From NCBI GenBank assembly GCA_002452555.1, contig DKER01000061.1:1-6255 (forward strand): 6,255 nt of DNA. Reading direction: 5' to 3'. This DNA comes from Fidelibacterota bacterium UBA6817 (GTDB lineage Bacteria > Fidelibacterota > Fidelibacteria > Fidelibacterales > Fidelibacteraceae). A model generated the notes under the pieces. It was not told the origin of the DNA. It worked only from the letters and a program-made list of their open reading frames with translations, and ran no database searches. A program made the position numbers and the translations under genes. Shown one piece after another: positions 1-5,915 of this stretch. How positions within the stretch are numbered: the stretch's first letter is position 1; each line of letters starts with the position of its first letter.

Positions 1-887
1 ACGTCCCATATTTTTTCATTGGAATATATTTTATTGCGGTAACAATAATACAATATTCCCCGGAATACTTCCCTGGAAGCATTAGCCCAAAACGGATCTC
101 TGCTTCCGCCCGAGCCGGGAATCATGCCATGACAGATAACTTGCTCAATATCCATTTTCGATGTGCAATCATTAAAGATAGTCCATCGTGTTGACCTCTG
201 ATCAATAGGATTAAATATTATATCCCTCTCCTCATTATAATTTGTCGGAATATAATCACCTTTGTTGTCGTACAGAATAATTTTTGATCCGATAGTTTGT
301 AAATGAGTAACGACTCTTTTGAGAGTTTGAGTTTTACCCGATCCTGTTCTTCCTACAATGAAAAAATGTTTCGTCTCATCGTCAACGGGAGTTTTTATAT
401 TGGCAATAGGTATTGACGTCTTTTTTTCATTCAACAGCTTTAATAATTTACTTGAAGAAATAAATTTGGCACCGTCCATATATTTATCATCTTCTTGATT
501 TATGGATCTTTTTCTAAAATAATGAAGGGTAAGTATGGTAATTGTAGTCAATATAATGAAAAATATTGCCAGATAAAGAGGCAGAAGTTGGAGAAACTCC
601 TGCCAAAAAATATCCCACGCCGGTCGAAAAACTTTCATTGCATTATTAATAACTCCCCACCACATATTTTTCAAACACCAAACGCTTATTTGCCAGAACC
701 TATCGTCAGGTATCTTAAATAAATAAAAATCCCTATCACCTAAATTAAAAATAATTAATAATGTAACACCTACGCTTAACAAGCCGGATGCAATCAAAAT
801 CCACTTGAACATTTTCATATTCATTTGGAAAAAACTGATCCAGGTTTCAAATCCCTTAAATGCTTTTTTATTATGTTTATTATCCAT
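1..887 (-). CDS. Type IV coupling protein (VirD4/TrwB/TraD family), N-terminal part, cut by window edge
   Basis: Inner-membrane ATPase that links the relaxosome to the type IV secretion channel and pumps the relaxase-DNA complex. An open frame of 295 complete codons runs from the ATG at 887-885 to the left edge without a stop. Two hydrophobic segments (about residues 27-48 and 102-124) bracket a roughly 50-residue loop, presumably periplasmic, as in TrwB/TraD. The cytoplasmic part has a Walker A motif GRTGSGKT (179-186), then YDNKGDY (206-212), NPIDQRSTRW (226-235) and FWANASREVF (266-275), all characteristic of this family. Walker B and the C-terminus lie outside the window. It starts 14 nt after the RHH gene stop, so the two are probably co-transcribed. 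The ribosome site is weak (GAG, 7 nt upstream), which suggests coupling to the upstream gene; an in-frame TTG four codons upstream is an alternative start. The gene is markedly AT-rich. Family assignment is firm; which T4SS it serves cannot be seen. Confidence 0.95.
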   Translation of the reverse strand, partial: MDNKHNKKAFKGFETWISFFQMNMKMFKWILIASGLLSVGVTLLIIFNLGDRDFYLFKIPDDRFWQISVWCLKNMWWGVINNAMKVFRPAWDIFWQEFLQLLPLYLAIFFIILTTITILTLHYFRKRSINQEDDKYMDGAKFISSSKLLKLLNEKKTSIPIANIKTPVDDETKHFFIVGRTGSGKTQTLKRVVTHLQTIGSKIILYDNKGDYIPTNYNEERDIIFNPIDQRSTRWTIFNDCTSKMDIEQVICHGMIPGSGGSRDPFWANASREVFRGILYYCYRNKIYSNEKIWD

Positions 888-901
888 AATTACACTCAAT
901 G

Positions 902-1228
902 CTATATAGCGAGCTTTCCTGTTTTATTATAATCGTCTAATATTTCCTTCGCAGTTTTAAATATCTCTCCCCAAGCCTCCACGCCTTTTTCTTTACGAAT
1001 ATCTTCAGCCATAAGAGCGGAATTCATGATGAGCAAATTCATTAAAGATTTAATATCGCCTTCTATTTTTTTTAAATTTATAATTGTTTTTTCTTTCTCT
1101 TCCTGCCCATAGGCAAATATTATTTTTTGCCGGATTAATTCTGATAGTGAGCATTTTTTATCTGCCGCTTCCTTGTCCATTCTCATTCTTAATTCGTCTT
1201 TTATCCTGACTCCAACAACCTCTTTCAT
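902..1228 (-). CDS. Ribbon-helix-helix DNA-binding protein, probable relaxosome accessory factor (TrwA/TraM/MobC-like role)
   Basis: A 108-residue protein. Residues 3-9 (EVVGVRI) fit the DNA-contacting beta strand of an RHH fold. They are followed by two helices, about 10-24 and 28-40, with the SLSELIRQKI pattern typical of the second helix of CopG/MetJ-type folds. The rest (about 42-101) is predicted helical and amphipathic, and could serve for tetramerisation or for contact with the coupling protein. A good Shine-Dalgarno GAGG (1236-1239) lies 7 nt before the ATG and overlaps one copy of the GTTAAC palindrome. The gene lies between the putative oriT and the coupling-protein gene, which is where R388 carries trwA. 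I infer that it binds oriT to assist nicking and represses its own promoter. RHH is seen from pattern only, and the name TrwA is a role comparison rather than a demonstrated homology. It could also be a plain repressor. Confidence 0.75.
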   Translation of the reverse strand: MKEVVGVRIKDELRMRMDKEAADKKCSLSELIRQKIIFAYGQEEKEKTIINLKKIEGDIKSLMNLLIMNSALMAEDIRKEKGVEAWGEIFKTAKEILDDYNKTGKLAI

Positions 1229-1258
1229 GTGTTAACCTCATAGACATCTATATTCATT

Positions 1259-1287
1259 AGCATATTGAGATGTTTTTATATTGTCAC
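1259..1287 (-). promoter_or_regulatory. Predicted sigma70-type promoter for the RHH and coupling-protein genes
   Basis: On the minus strand, GTGACA (1282-1287, 5 of 6 to TTGACA) is separated by exactly 17 nt from TATGCT (1259-1264, 4 of 6 to TATAAT). Transcription would begin near 1252, giving a short leader of about 24 nt to the ATG at 1228. A GTTAAC palindrome (1288-1293) abuts the -35 box and another (1231-1236) lies in the leader, so a protein bound at these sites would cover the promoter from both sides. In an AT-rich stretch such matches arise by chance, so this is a candidate only. Confidence 0.45.
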
Positions 1288-1317
1288 GTTAACTCATTGT
1301 TAACGCTTGATGTTTAA

Positions 1318-1332
1318 TAATATCAAATATTA
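1318..1332. repeat. Small AT-only inverted repeat within the oriT region
   Basis: TAATAT (1318-1323) and ATATTA (1327-1332) are perfect 6-bp arms around a CAA spacer. The element lies between the GTTAAC pair and the nic-proximal hairpin, in the AT-rich flank usual for oriT regions, where a bend or accessory-protein site is common. It has no G/C in the stem and is unlikely to be a terminator. In such AT-rich DNA it may be chance. Confidence 0.35.
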
Positions 1333-1365
1333 AGAACCCTTTTTTATTTTGTCTGTTAACTCCTT

Positions 1366-1390
1366 GCAGAAATTTTCTGCGTAGGGTCTC
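1366..1390 (+). other. oriT: Putative origin of transfer (oriT) core: hairpin plus nic site
   Basis: GCAGAAATTTTCTGC (1366-1380) is a perfect inverted repeat with 7-bp arms and one central base. It runs directly into GTAGGGTCTC. The junction TGCGTAGGGTCT (1378-1389) matches the R388 nic-proximal sequence TGCGTATTGTCT at 10 of 12 positions. In R388 the TrwC relaxase binds the hairpin and cuts right after the final T of that motif. By analogy nic would be between 1389 and 1390 on the + strand. The placement beside a MOBF relaxase gene, an RHH gene and AT-rich repeats is what an oriT should have. Additional nearby structure: GCGTA repeats at 1379 and 1402, AGGGT/ACCCT inverted arms (1383-1387, 1406-1410), and CTTGAAT repeated at 1409 and 1427. 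The match to R388 is from memory and the cut site is inferred. Confidence 0.7.
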
Positions 1391-1465
1391 CGCCAAAACC
1401 CGCGTACCCTTGAATAAAGCTCATCTCTTGAATTTTGCATCTACCGGCCTCAAAAAGAATGATGA

Positions 1466-4261
1466 TTAAATTTCCATACCCATCTCGATAGAATTATCCG
1501 GGGAAGGTGTTTTCTCCATGGCAAACTGATCTTTTTCCACCGGAGGCATGTTCTTTGGCTGTTCAGAAAGTTCAGTACCTTTCTCAAATTTTGAATGGAT
1601 ATTTATTCCGTTTTTTATTTCATCGTTGGAGATAGTATGATCCAGTGTTGATTTTTTATCCTGCGGTTTGGAAGCATGTTTGGTTAATTGATCGACATCA
1701 TCGGTCAGCAAATAAAAATCTTCCTTGGCTCGTGTTGCGGCAACATAAAATGAATTGAGATTTACTCTGTCAGCCAGAGCGCTGAATATAACCTTGGTGT
1801 ATGATCCTCCCTGCGATTTGTAATCGGTAATGGCATAAGCATGATCCACATAATTATAGTGGTTTAAATTTACATTAAGACGGTTTCTGCCAACACTGAC
1901 GTTCATAATTCCGTTTTGATCGATGGAATTGATTTTTCCGAGTTGTCCGTTATTTACTCCCACCAGTTTATCGTTTTTCAAAAATATGATGTGATCGCCC
2001 TTGGCAAATTCTTTTATGGAATCAGCCGATCCGGATATTTTATCTCCGTTCTTGAACATATCTATTTTTTCTATGGAACCGTTATCCAGAATGGCTGTGA
2101 TGGTATTATTATTTAAATCGATGCCGGTTATTTTGCCGGATGTTCCCGGTTCAATTCCATCGAATGATTTTTTAACATGAATTGTATTATCAACCTCGTA
2201 ATGGGAAGAAAACCGTTTCTCAATCCCCACCAGAGAAATGGGAACCTGCGTATTGAATAATAAACCTTTGCCGTCGATAATATGATGATCAGCCAGATAC
2301 GAACGGATATCGATATTTAAAATATCCTTTTCTTTATTGGTGGACGTAATGACGATGGAATTGGCCGGATCGTTTTTATACAATTCCAGAATAATGTCCC
2401 TGCGGTCATTAAAGGAAGTTCTTTCATACAGCTTATTATTTTTATCGATATGATGGATGGCGTCTTGAATTTTATACTTGCTTTTGGTGAGTTCGGCCAA
2501 TTTAATCGTGTAGGCATTTTTTTGACGAATGCCTTGCGCCAATCTGACAACATGAATATCGCCTTTTTCCTGAGCATCCTGAAAAGCACGTCCGGCATCT
2601 ATCGCCTGCAATTGTTTCATGTCCCCTAAAAGAATCATGCGGGCATTGTCTTCAACGGCTCTTTGAATCATGGAATGCGTCTGCAATGAACCTAGCATGG
2701 AAGCTTCGTCGATAATTCTTAAAGAAACTCCGCTGTCACTGGTTTTTTGAAATAAAAATGAATCGACCGTGCTGCCTTTTACACCGGTGGCACTGATAAA
2801 TTCCTCTACGGCTTTTCCGGTCTTGGAATGGCCGCTCAAGGTGACAAGTTTTTCCTCACAGGCATCGGCAACAGCCTTAAAAATAGTCGTCTTGCCCGTC
2901 CCTGCGTCTCCCTGAACAACAATAAACTGATCGCCGGAGGTCATGACATCAATGAACAAATTTCTCTGATCTTTGGTCAAACCTTGAGGCGCAATATTTT
3001 TATTATTAATCTCAAAATTACTGATCAATCTTTCCGCTTCTTCCCTGCTCATTAAGGGACTCACCTTCCCTTTTCCCGCTTCCAGCGTCCGCAATATATT
3101 TTTTTCTGTTTCAATCATTTTGTCGGTACTGTAAATTCCGGGAGCTATTTCAGTAAAAAGTTTATTCTCGGCTTCATCTTTGTTCATCTCATTGACAATG
3201 TCGGTCTTGTTATATTTTCCCATTGCCAGAGCAAGGCTGTGTTTGATTAAATCGGACGTCGTAAATGTGGATTCTATGGAAGTAAGATCATTGACAACAT
3301 GATGAATGATGCTGCCCACGGAAATGTTGCTGACTGTTTTATTTGCAGACGCCTCTGCGACCAGAGACTGCAATTTATCCATGGGATAACCGATATCAGC
3401 GGCTTGTTTGTTCCAGGAATCCAGTAAAGATTCCTTGGACAAATCCGACTTTTCCGGTCTGGTCTCCAGCGTAGCGATGACCTGTATTTTAGGGTTGGCT
3501 TCCAGAATGTTGTTGTTATCCAGAAATTCAGATTGCGCCTGTTTGATGTTGGCGGTTCTTTTGGAAAACGCATCGATCAACTCCCTGGGCACTCCGGCGA
3601 TTTCATACAATCCGTTCGGTTTGCTTTCTATCGCATAACCGGTTTCCGCCAAGCCCTTGGCCATGCTTGCGTTATAAACGGCGGTAATCTCTTTCTGATA
3701 TTTGAATATCTCGTCGTTGTATAAAGCCCGGTAAGAACCGTCATCCCGTTGCACCATGTTGCAGATCAAAACATGGGTATGGGAATTCGGGTCGTTTTCG
3801 CGGCTGGTCGAATGTTCGTATGCGGCAAATATACCTCTCCCCTTGGCATGAACAACATTGACTTCATAGTTAACCGTCTCCCGGTAAGCGATATAATTAT
3901 CGTCAATATGTTTCACAACATCGGCAATGGCGTCTGATCTGATGTTTTTTATTCTTTCATCCCCGGCCAGATGTTCCATGATGGAAACGCTCTTGGGATC
4001 GGAAAAAACAAAATCAACGCCGGCACGGTGTTCCGTCCGCCCTTCCGCGGAATAGGTGTCCTGAACAATTTGTTCGCCGGTTAGATCGTTCCCTCTGATG
4101 ATATGATCAAAATCATCTTTCCGGACGGCATCGCCCGCTTCCAGGCCGATAGCTTCCAAGCCCCCTCCCAGCCATCTGCTGTTGTTCTTTTCGCAAACCG
4201 GATCTTTCTCGTAATAATATTTACTGGCCGCCGTTGCGGATTGTGACACTGGTCCCATCAT
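1466..4261 (-). CDS. MOBF conjugative relaxase-helicase (TrwC/TraI family)
   Basis: A 931-residue protein, close to TrwC of R388 (966) and much shorter than F TraI. It nicks oriT, stays covalently bound to the 5' end and unwinds the plasmid. The N-terminal relaxase domain (about 1-290) has AASKYYYEKDP with Y15-Y17 as candidate catalytic tyrosines, and the metal-binding histidines H150, H161 and H163 (in NDPNSHTHVLICN), with TrwC spacing. The RecD-like helicase follows: Walker A GDAGTGKTT (451-459), IIDEAS (516-521), LLGDMKQLQAIDAGR (544-558), and C-terminal motifs DYKSQG (813-818) and YVAATRAK (839-846). About 75 hydrophilic residues form the tail. The start is the first of two adjacent ATGs (MMGPVSQSA), as usual for the family, with GGGGA 7 nt upstream inside the preceding gene. 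Unlike TrwC, no second tyrosine pair is seen around residues 20-30. Family assignment is secure. Confidence 0.97.
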   Translation of the reverse strand: MMGPVSQSATAASKYYYEKDPVCEKNNSRWLGGGLEAIGLEAGDAVRKDDFDHIIRGNDLTGEQIVQDTYSAEGRTEHRAGVDFVFSDPKSVSIMEHLAGDERIKNIRSDAIADVVKHIDDNYIAYRETVNYEVNVVHAKGRGIFAAYEHSTSRENDPNSHTHVLICNMVQRDDGSYRALYNDEIFKYQKEITAVYNASMAKGLAETGYAIESKPNGLYEIAGVPRELIDAFSKRTANIKQAQSEFLDNNNILEANPKIQVIATLETRPEKSDLSKESLLDSWNKQAADIGYPMDKLQSLVAEASANKTVSNISVGSIIHHVVNDLTSIESTFTTSDLIKHSLALAMGKYNKTDIVNEMNKDEAENKLFTEIAPGIYSTDKMIETEKNILRTLEAGKGKVSPLMSREEAERLISNFEINNKNIAPQGLTKDQRNLFIDVMTSGDQFIVVQGDAGTGKTTIFKAVADACEEKLVTLSGHSKTGKAVEEFISATGVKGSTVDSFLFQKTSDSGVSLRIIDEASMLGSLQTHSMIQRAVEDNARMILLGDMKQLQAIDAGRAFQDAQEKGDIHVVRLAQGIRQKNAYTIKLAELTKSKYKIQDAIHHIDKNNKLYERTSFNDRRDIILELYKNDPANSIVITSTNKEKDILNIDIRSYLADHHIIDGKGLLFNTQVPISLVGIEKRFSSHYEVDNTIHVKKSFDGIEPGTSGKITGIDLNNNTITAILDNGSIEKIDMFKNGDKISGSADSIKEFAKGDHIIFLKNDKLVGVNNGQLGKINSIDQNGIMNVSVGRNRLNVNLNHYNYVDHAYAITDYKSQGGSYTKVIFSALADRVNLNSFYVAATRAKEDFYLLTDDVDQLTKHASKPQDKKSTLDHTISNDEIKNGINIHSKFEKGTELSEQPKNMPPVEKDQFAMEKTPSPDNSIEMGMEI

Positions 4262-4264
4262 AAA

Positions 4265-4498
4265 TTATTCCCCGATTATGGACATGATGTTTGATTTCAA
4301 TGTTTCGTAATCTTCCGGCCAGCCATCGGCAACAAAAGAAGCGACTAATTTATGCAATTTAATCCTTTGGCCGTTGAGTCTTTTCGCTTCATCGTTCTTG
4401 GCTTTCTTCTTCAACAATTCCATTTTTTTCTTCAGAGCGTCGATTTTCTCGGATAAAGCGGGACTTGATTTCTTTGTTTCCTTAAGAGAATTTTTCAT
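4265..4498 (-). CDS. Small basic coiled-coil protein upstream of the relaxase, possible mobilization accessory protein
   Basis: A 77-residue, lysine-rich protein. Residues about 14-45 are charged and predicted to be helical/coiled coil (EKIDALKKKMELLKKK). They are followed by RIKLHKLVASFVADGW (45-60) and a short helical C-terminus. The length, basic charge and the K-R-x-L-x-K-L pattern before a small hydrophobic helix recall the small conjugal transfer TraD/MobC-type proteins encoded next to relaxases (TraD of Ti plasmids, not the coupling protein), but this resemblance is weak. A strong Shine-Dalgarno AAGGAG (4506-4511) lies 7 nt before the ATG. The gene ends 3 nt before the relaxase ATG, in the same frame, separated by TAA and one TTT codon, so translational coupling is likely. 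No function is claimed beyond a probable role in the relaxosome. Confidence 0.7.
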   Translation of the reverse strand: MKNSLKETKKSSPALSEKIDALKKKMELLKKKAKNDEAKRLNGQRIKLHKLVASFVADGWPEDYETLKSNIMSIIGE

Positions 4499-4522
4499 GG
4501 TTCAACTCCTTCGTTTTATTGA

Positions 4523-5902
4523 TCACATATGGGGTATTTTCATAAAAGCCTGTTTCATGGCCGTCTTGAATCCCGGTCCTGAACGGTCGCTGTCCCTGAA
4601 CACGGACGGAATATTATTCAGGCACGTATTGTACAGCTCCCCGGCTCCTTCATTCATCATTTCGCGGAATCGGATTTCGATATCCGCCTGCTTCTCCCTT
4701 TCTTCCAGTTCCTGAAGTTCACGAACCCTGTTCTCCATTTCCTCCACGACCTTGCGTTTATCTTCCAGCATTCTCTCTTCGAGACTTTTAAATCCCGGCG
4801 GGGGCAGATAGGTTTTGTTCCGTTTGATGCAGCCGTAAAAATAGTTTACGGGCGTGTTTTTGAGAGATGATCTTTTGTTCAGCGTTGTCAGATCGTAGCT
4901 GCAGCGCGAAAGATACAGCAGCATGTCCTCGACTTTGACCGGCACGTCGCTGAATTCTTCAATCCATCTGAGCACGGTGTCCGGTTCAAGTTTTTCTTCG
5001 ATCCAGAAAGCAAAATCAGGATGCGTTGCAAATGTTTCCGTTATTTCAGTTAGTAGTAGTTCTTTACTAAATACAGTACTACTAAGTAAGTCTGTTTGCT
5101 TGAGTGTCTGATTTTCCGTCCGATTGACCGTTTGTTTGTTTGACTGTTCTTTTGAGTGTTCCTCTGTCTGTTCTTTTGCTTGTTCAAAAGATTCCATTCC
5201 TGAAGGTGTATTTAAGGCATTTCCGCTCCACGTCAAAGGTTTGCTGAAATCATAAGAAACTCCTTTCTCTTTCCAGAATTGATCACAGCGAATCTCATCA
5301 AGTTCATACTGGAGGCATTGTGTTTTAAGATGGCGGAATCGGCCCGTGTTCAGAATGTATTTATACCGGCGAAGGGTTCTTATAGCTGTGCGGACTGACG
5401 CAAAGGTCAGACCGGTGGCATAGGCAATATGATCGAGTGTGACGTATTTATTCCTGCTGTTAATCATAAAAGCCAAAACAACGCTTTGTCTTTCCGTAAA
5501 GTGGGCAAACGGCGGCGCCGATCTGTCCATCGCATCCAAAATGTGCGTTTCCGGAAAATTTTGTCTTGCAGACTGTTCTTCAGACTGTCCTTGGATGTGT
5601 TCGCTTGCTAGTTTTTTAGACTGTTCTTTACTGTGTCCCGGAGACTGATCGGTTGATTGTCTGGTTGAGCGTTCGACTGACCGTCTGTTTGATTGTTTGT
5701 CCGTTTGGTTGTCCGTCCGATTGAGTGTTTGCTTGTGTGTGCGTTTGACTGTCTGTTCTTCTGTGTGTTCTCTTGACTGTTCTTTTGTCTGTCCAAGGGC
5801 AGGGACACTGTCGCGAAACTGGCCGGAAACATTCGTGACGATTTCATCAACGAGTCTGCCCATGATATTAGATTTTCCGGCTGAACTTTTAGTCTGCATC
5901 AT
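4523..5902 (-). CDS. Repeat-rich winged-helix-like protein downstream of parA; candidate replication initiator or centromere-binding protein
   Basis: A 459-residue cytoplasmic protein in four parts. After a 36-residue N-terminus, residues 37-112 are 19 units of a four-residue xQ[S/T]x repeat (such as EQSK, NQTD, KQTL). Residues about 130-205 look like a winged helix-turn-helix (ERQSVVLAFMI, then LDHIAYATGLTFASVRTAI and a basic RRYKYI segment). A second repeat block of 8 units follows at 240-271. The C-terminal part (about 275-459) has NTPVNYFYGCIKRNKTYLPPP (349-369, NP..Y...I..N..PPP pattern) leading into a Glu/Arg coiled coil (374-416). That pattern recalls plasmid and phage replication initiators. 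It starts 13 nt after the parA stop, with AAGGGA (5908-5913) before the first of two ATGs, so it is in the parA operon and occupies the usual parB slot. It lacks recognisable ParB motifs. The repeats look intrinsically disordered or polar-zipper-like. A DNA-binding role is likely; replication versus partition is undecided. Confidence 0.85.
   Translation of the reverse strand: MMQTKSSAGKSNIMGRLVDEIVTNVSGQFRDSVPALGQTKEQSREHTEEQTVKRTHKQTLNRTDNQTDKQSNRRSVERSTRQSTDQSPGHSKEQSKKLASEHIQGQSEEQSARQNFPETHILDAMDRSAPPFAHFTERQSVVLAFMINSRNKYVTLDHIAYATGLTFASVRTAIRTLRRYKYILNTGRFRHLKTQCLQYELDEIRCDQFWKEKGVSYDFSKPLTWSGNALNTPSGMESFEQAKEQTEEHSKEQSNKQTVNRTENQTLKQTDLLSSTVFSKELLLTEITETFATHPDFAFWIEEKLEPDTVLRWIEEFSDVPVKVEDMLLYLSRCSYDLTTLNKRSSLKNTPVNYFYGCIKRNKTYLPPPGFKSLEERMLEDKRKVVEEMENRVRELQELEEREKQADIEIRFREMMNEGAGELYNTCLNNIPSVFRDSDRSGPGFKTAMKQAFMKIPHM
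5090..5185 (-). repeat. Second 12-bp coding tandem repeat block (8 units)
   Basis: Degenerate 12-nt tandem units encode EQAK-EQTE-EHSK-EQSN-KQTV-NRTE-NQTL-KQTD (residues 240-271). The unit matches the block at 5567-5794; for example, QTVNRTENQT here parallels QTLNRTDNQT there. The two blocks therefore probably share origin by duplication or exchange. The + strand of this block is T/G-rich and poor in A. Confidence 0.85.
5567..5794 (-). repeat. First 12-bp coding tandem repeat block (19 units)
   Basis: About 228 bp of degenerate 12-nt tandem units, read in frame as 19 four-residue units (residues 37-112). The second position is mostly Q (else R, H or L) and the third is S or T in all but two units (KLAS and EHIQ). 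On the + strand the units look like TGTTCTTTTGTC variants with strong T/G bias and few A residues. The length is an exact multiple of 12 and no unit breaks frame, so the array is maintained by protein selection. It may also serve as DNA sites. Confidence 0.9.
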
Positions 5903-5915
5903 TGGTTTCCCTTAA

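Larger units (their letters stand above)
1231..1366. repeat. Four GTTAAC palindromes, candidate relaxosome/operator sites
   Basis: GTTAAC occurs at 1231-1236, 1288-1293, 1299-1304 and 1355-1360, all inside the 237-nt gap. Two copies extend to near-identical 12-mers, GTTAACTCATTG (1288-1299) and GTTAACTCCTTG (1355-1366), matching at 11 of 12. The two middle copies form a perfect inverted repeat with 7-bp arms, CGTTAAC/GTTAACG, around a 5-nt spacer (1287-1305). Start-to-start spacings are 57, 11 and 56 nt. The sites flank the predicted promoter and one overlaps the ribosome site of the RHH gene, which fits binding by that protein. Which protein binds them is inference. Confidence 0.6.

Noticed and set aside
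495..722. Plus-strand 75-codon frame
   Set aside because: It is fully inside and antisense to the coupling-protein gene, whose membrane segments and Walker A are clear.
1318..1350. Rho-independent terminator (inverted repeat, then a T run on the + strand)
   Set aside because: The stem is AT-only, the T run is not directly behind it, and no plus-strand gene ends here.
2317..3573. Minus-strand frames of 93 and 99 codons inside the relaxase
   Set aside because: They lie in another frame under conserved relaxase/helicase sequence and have no recognisable features.
5090..5794. CRISPR array
   Set aside because: The units are 12 bp, degenerate, contiguous and in frame with a protein; there are no spacers.
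5608..5850. Second minus-strand frame through the repeats (80 codons, rich in N, Q, S, T)
   Set aside because: It is an out-of-frame reading of the same repeats. The 459-residue frame has domains on both sides and a ribosome site; this one has neither.
5697..5915. Plus-strand open frame rich in V, S, L and C
   Set aside because: It is the antisense reading of the 12-bp repeat block; the repetitive composition keeps stops out of several frames. There is no ribosome site and no sensible protein.
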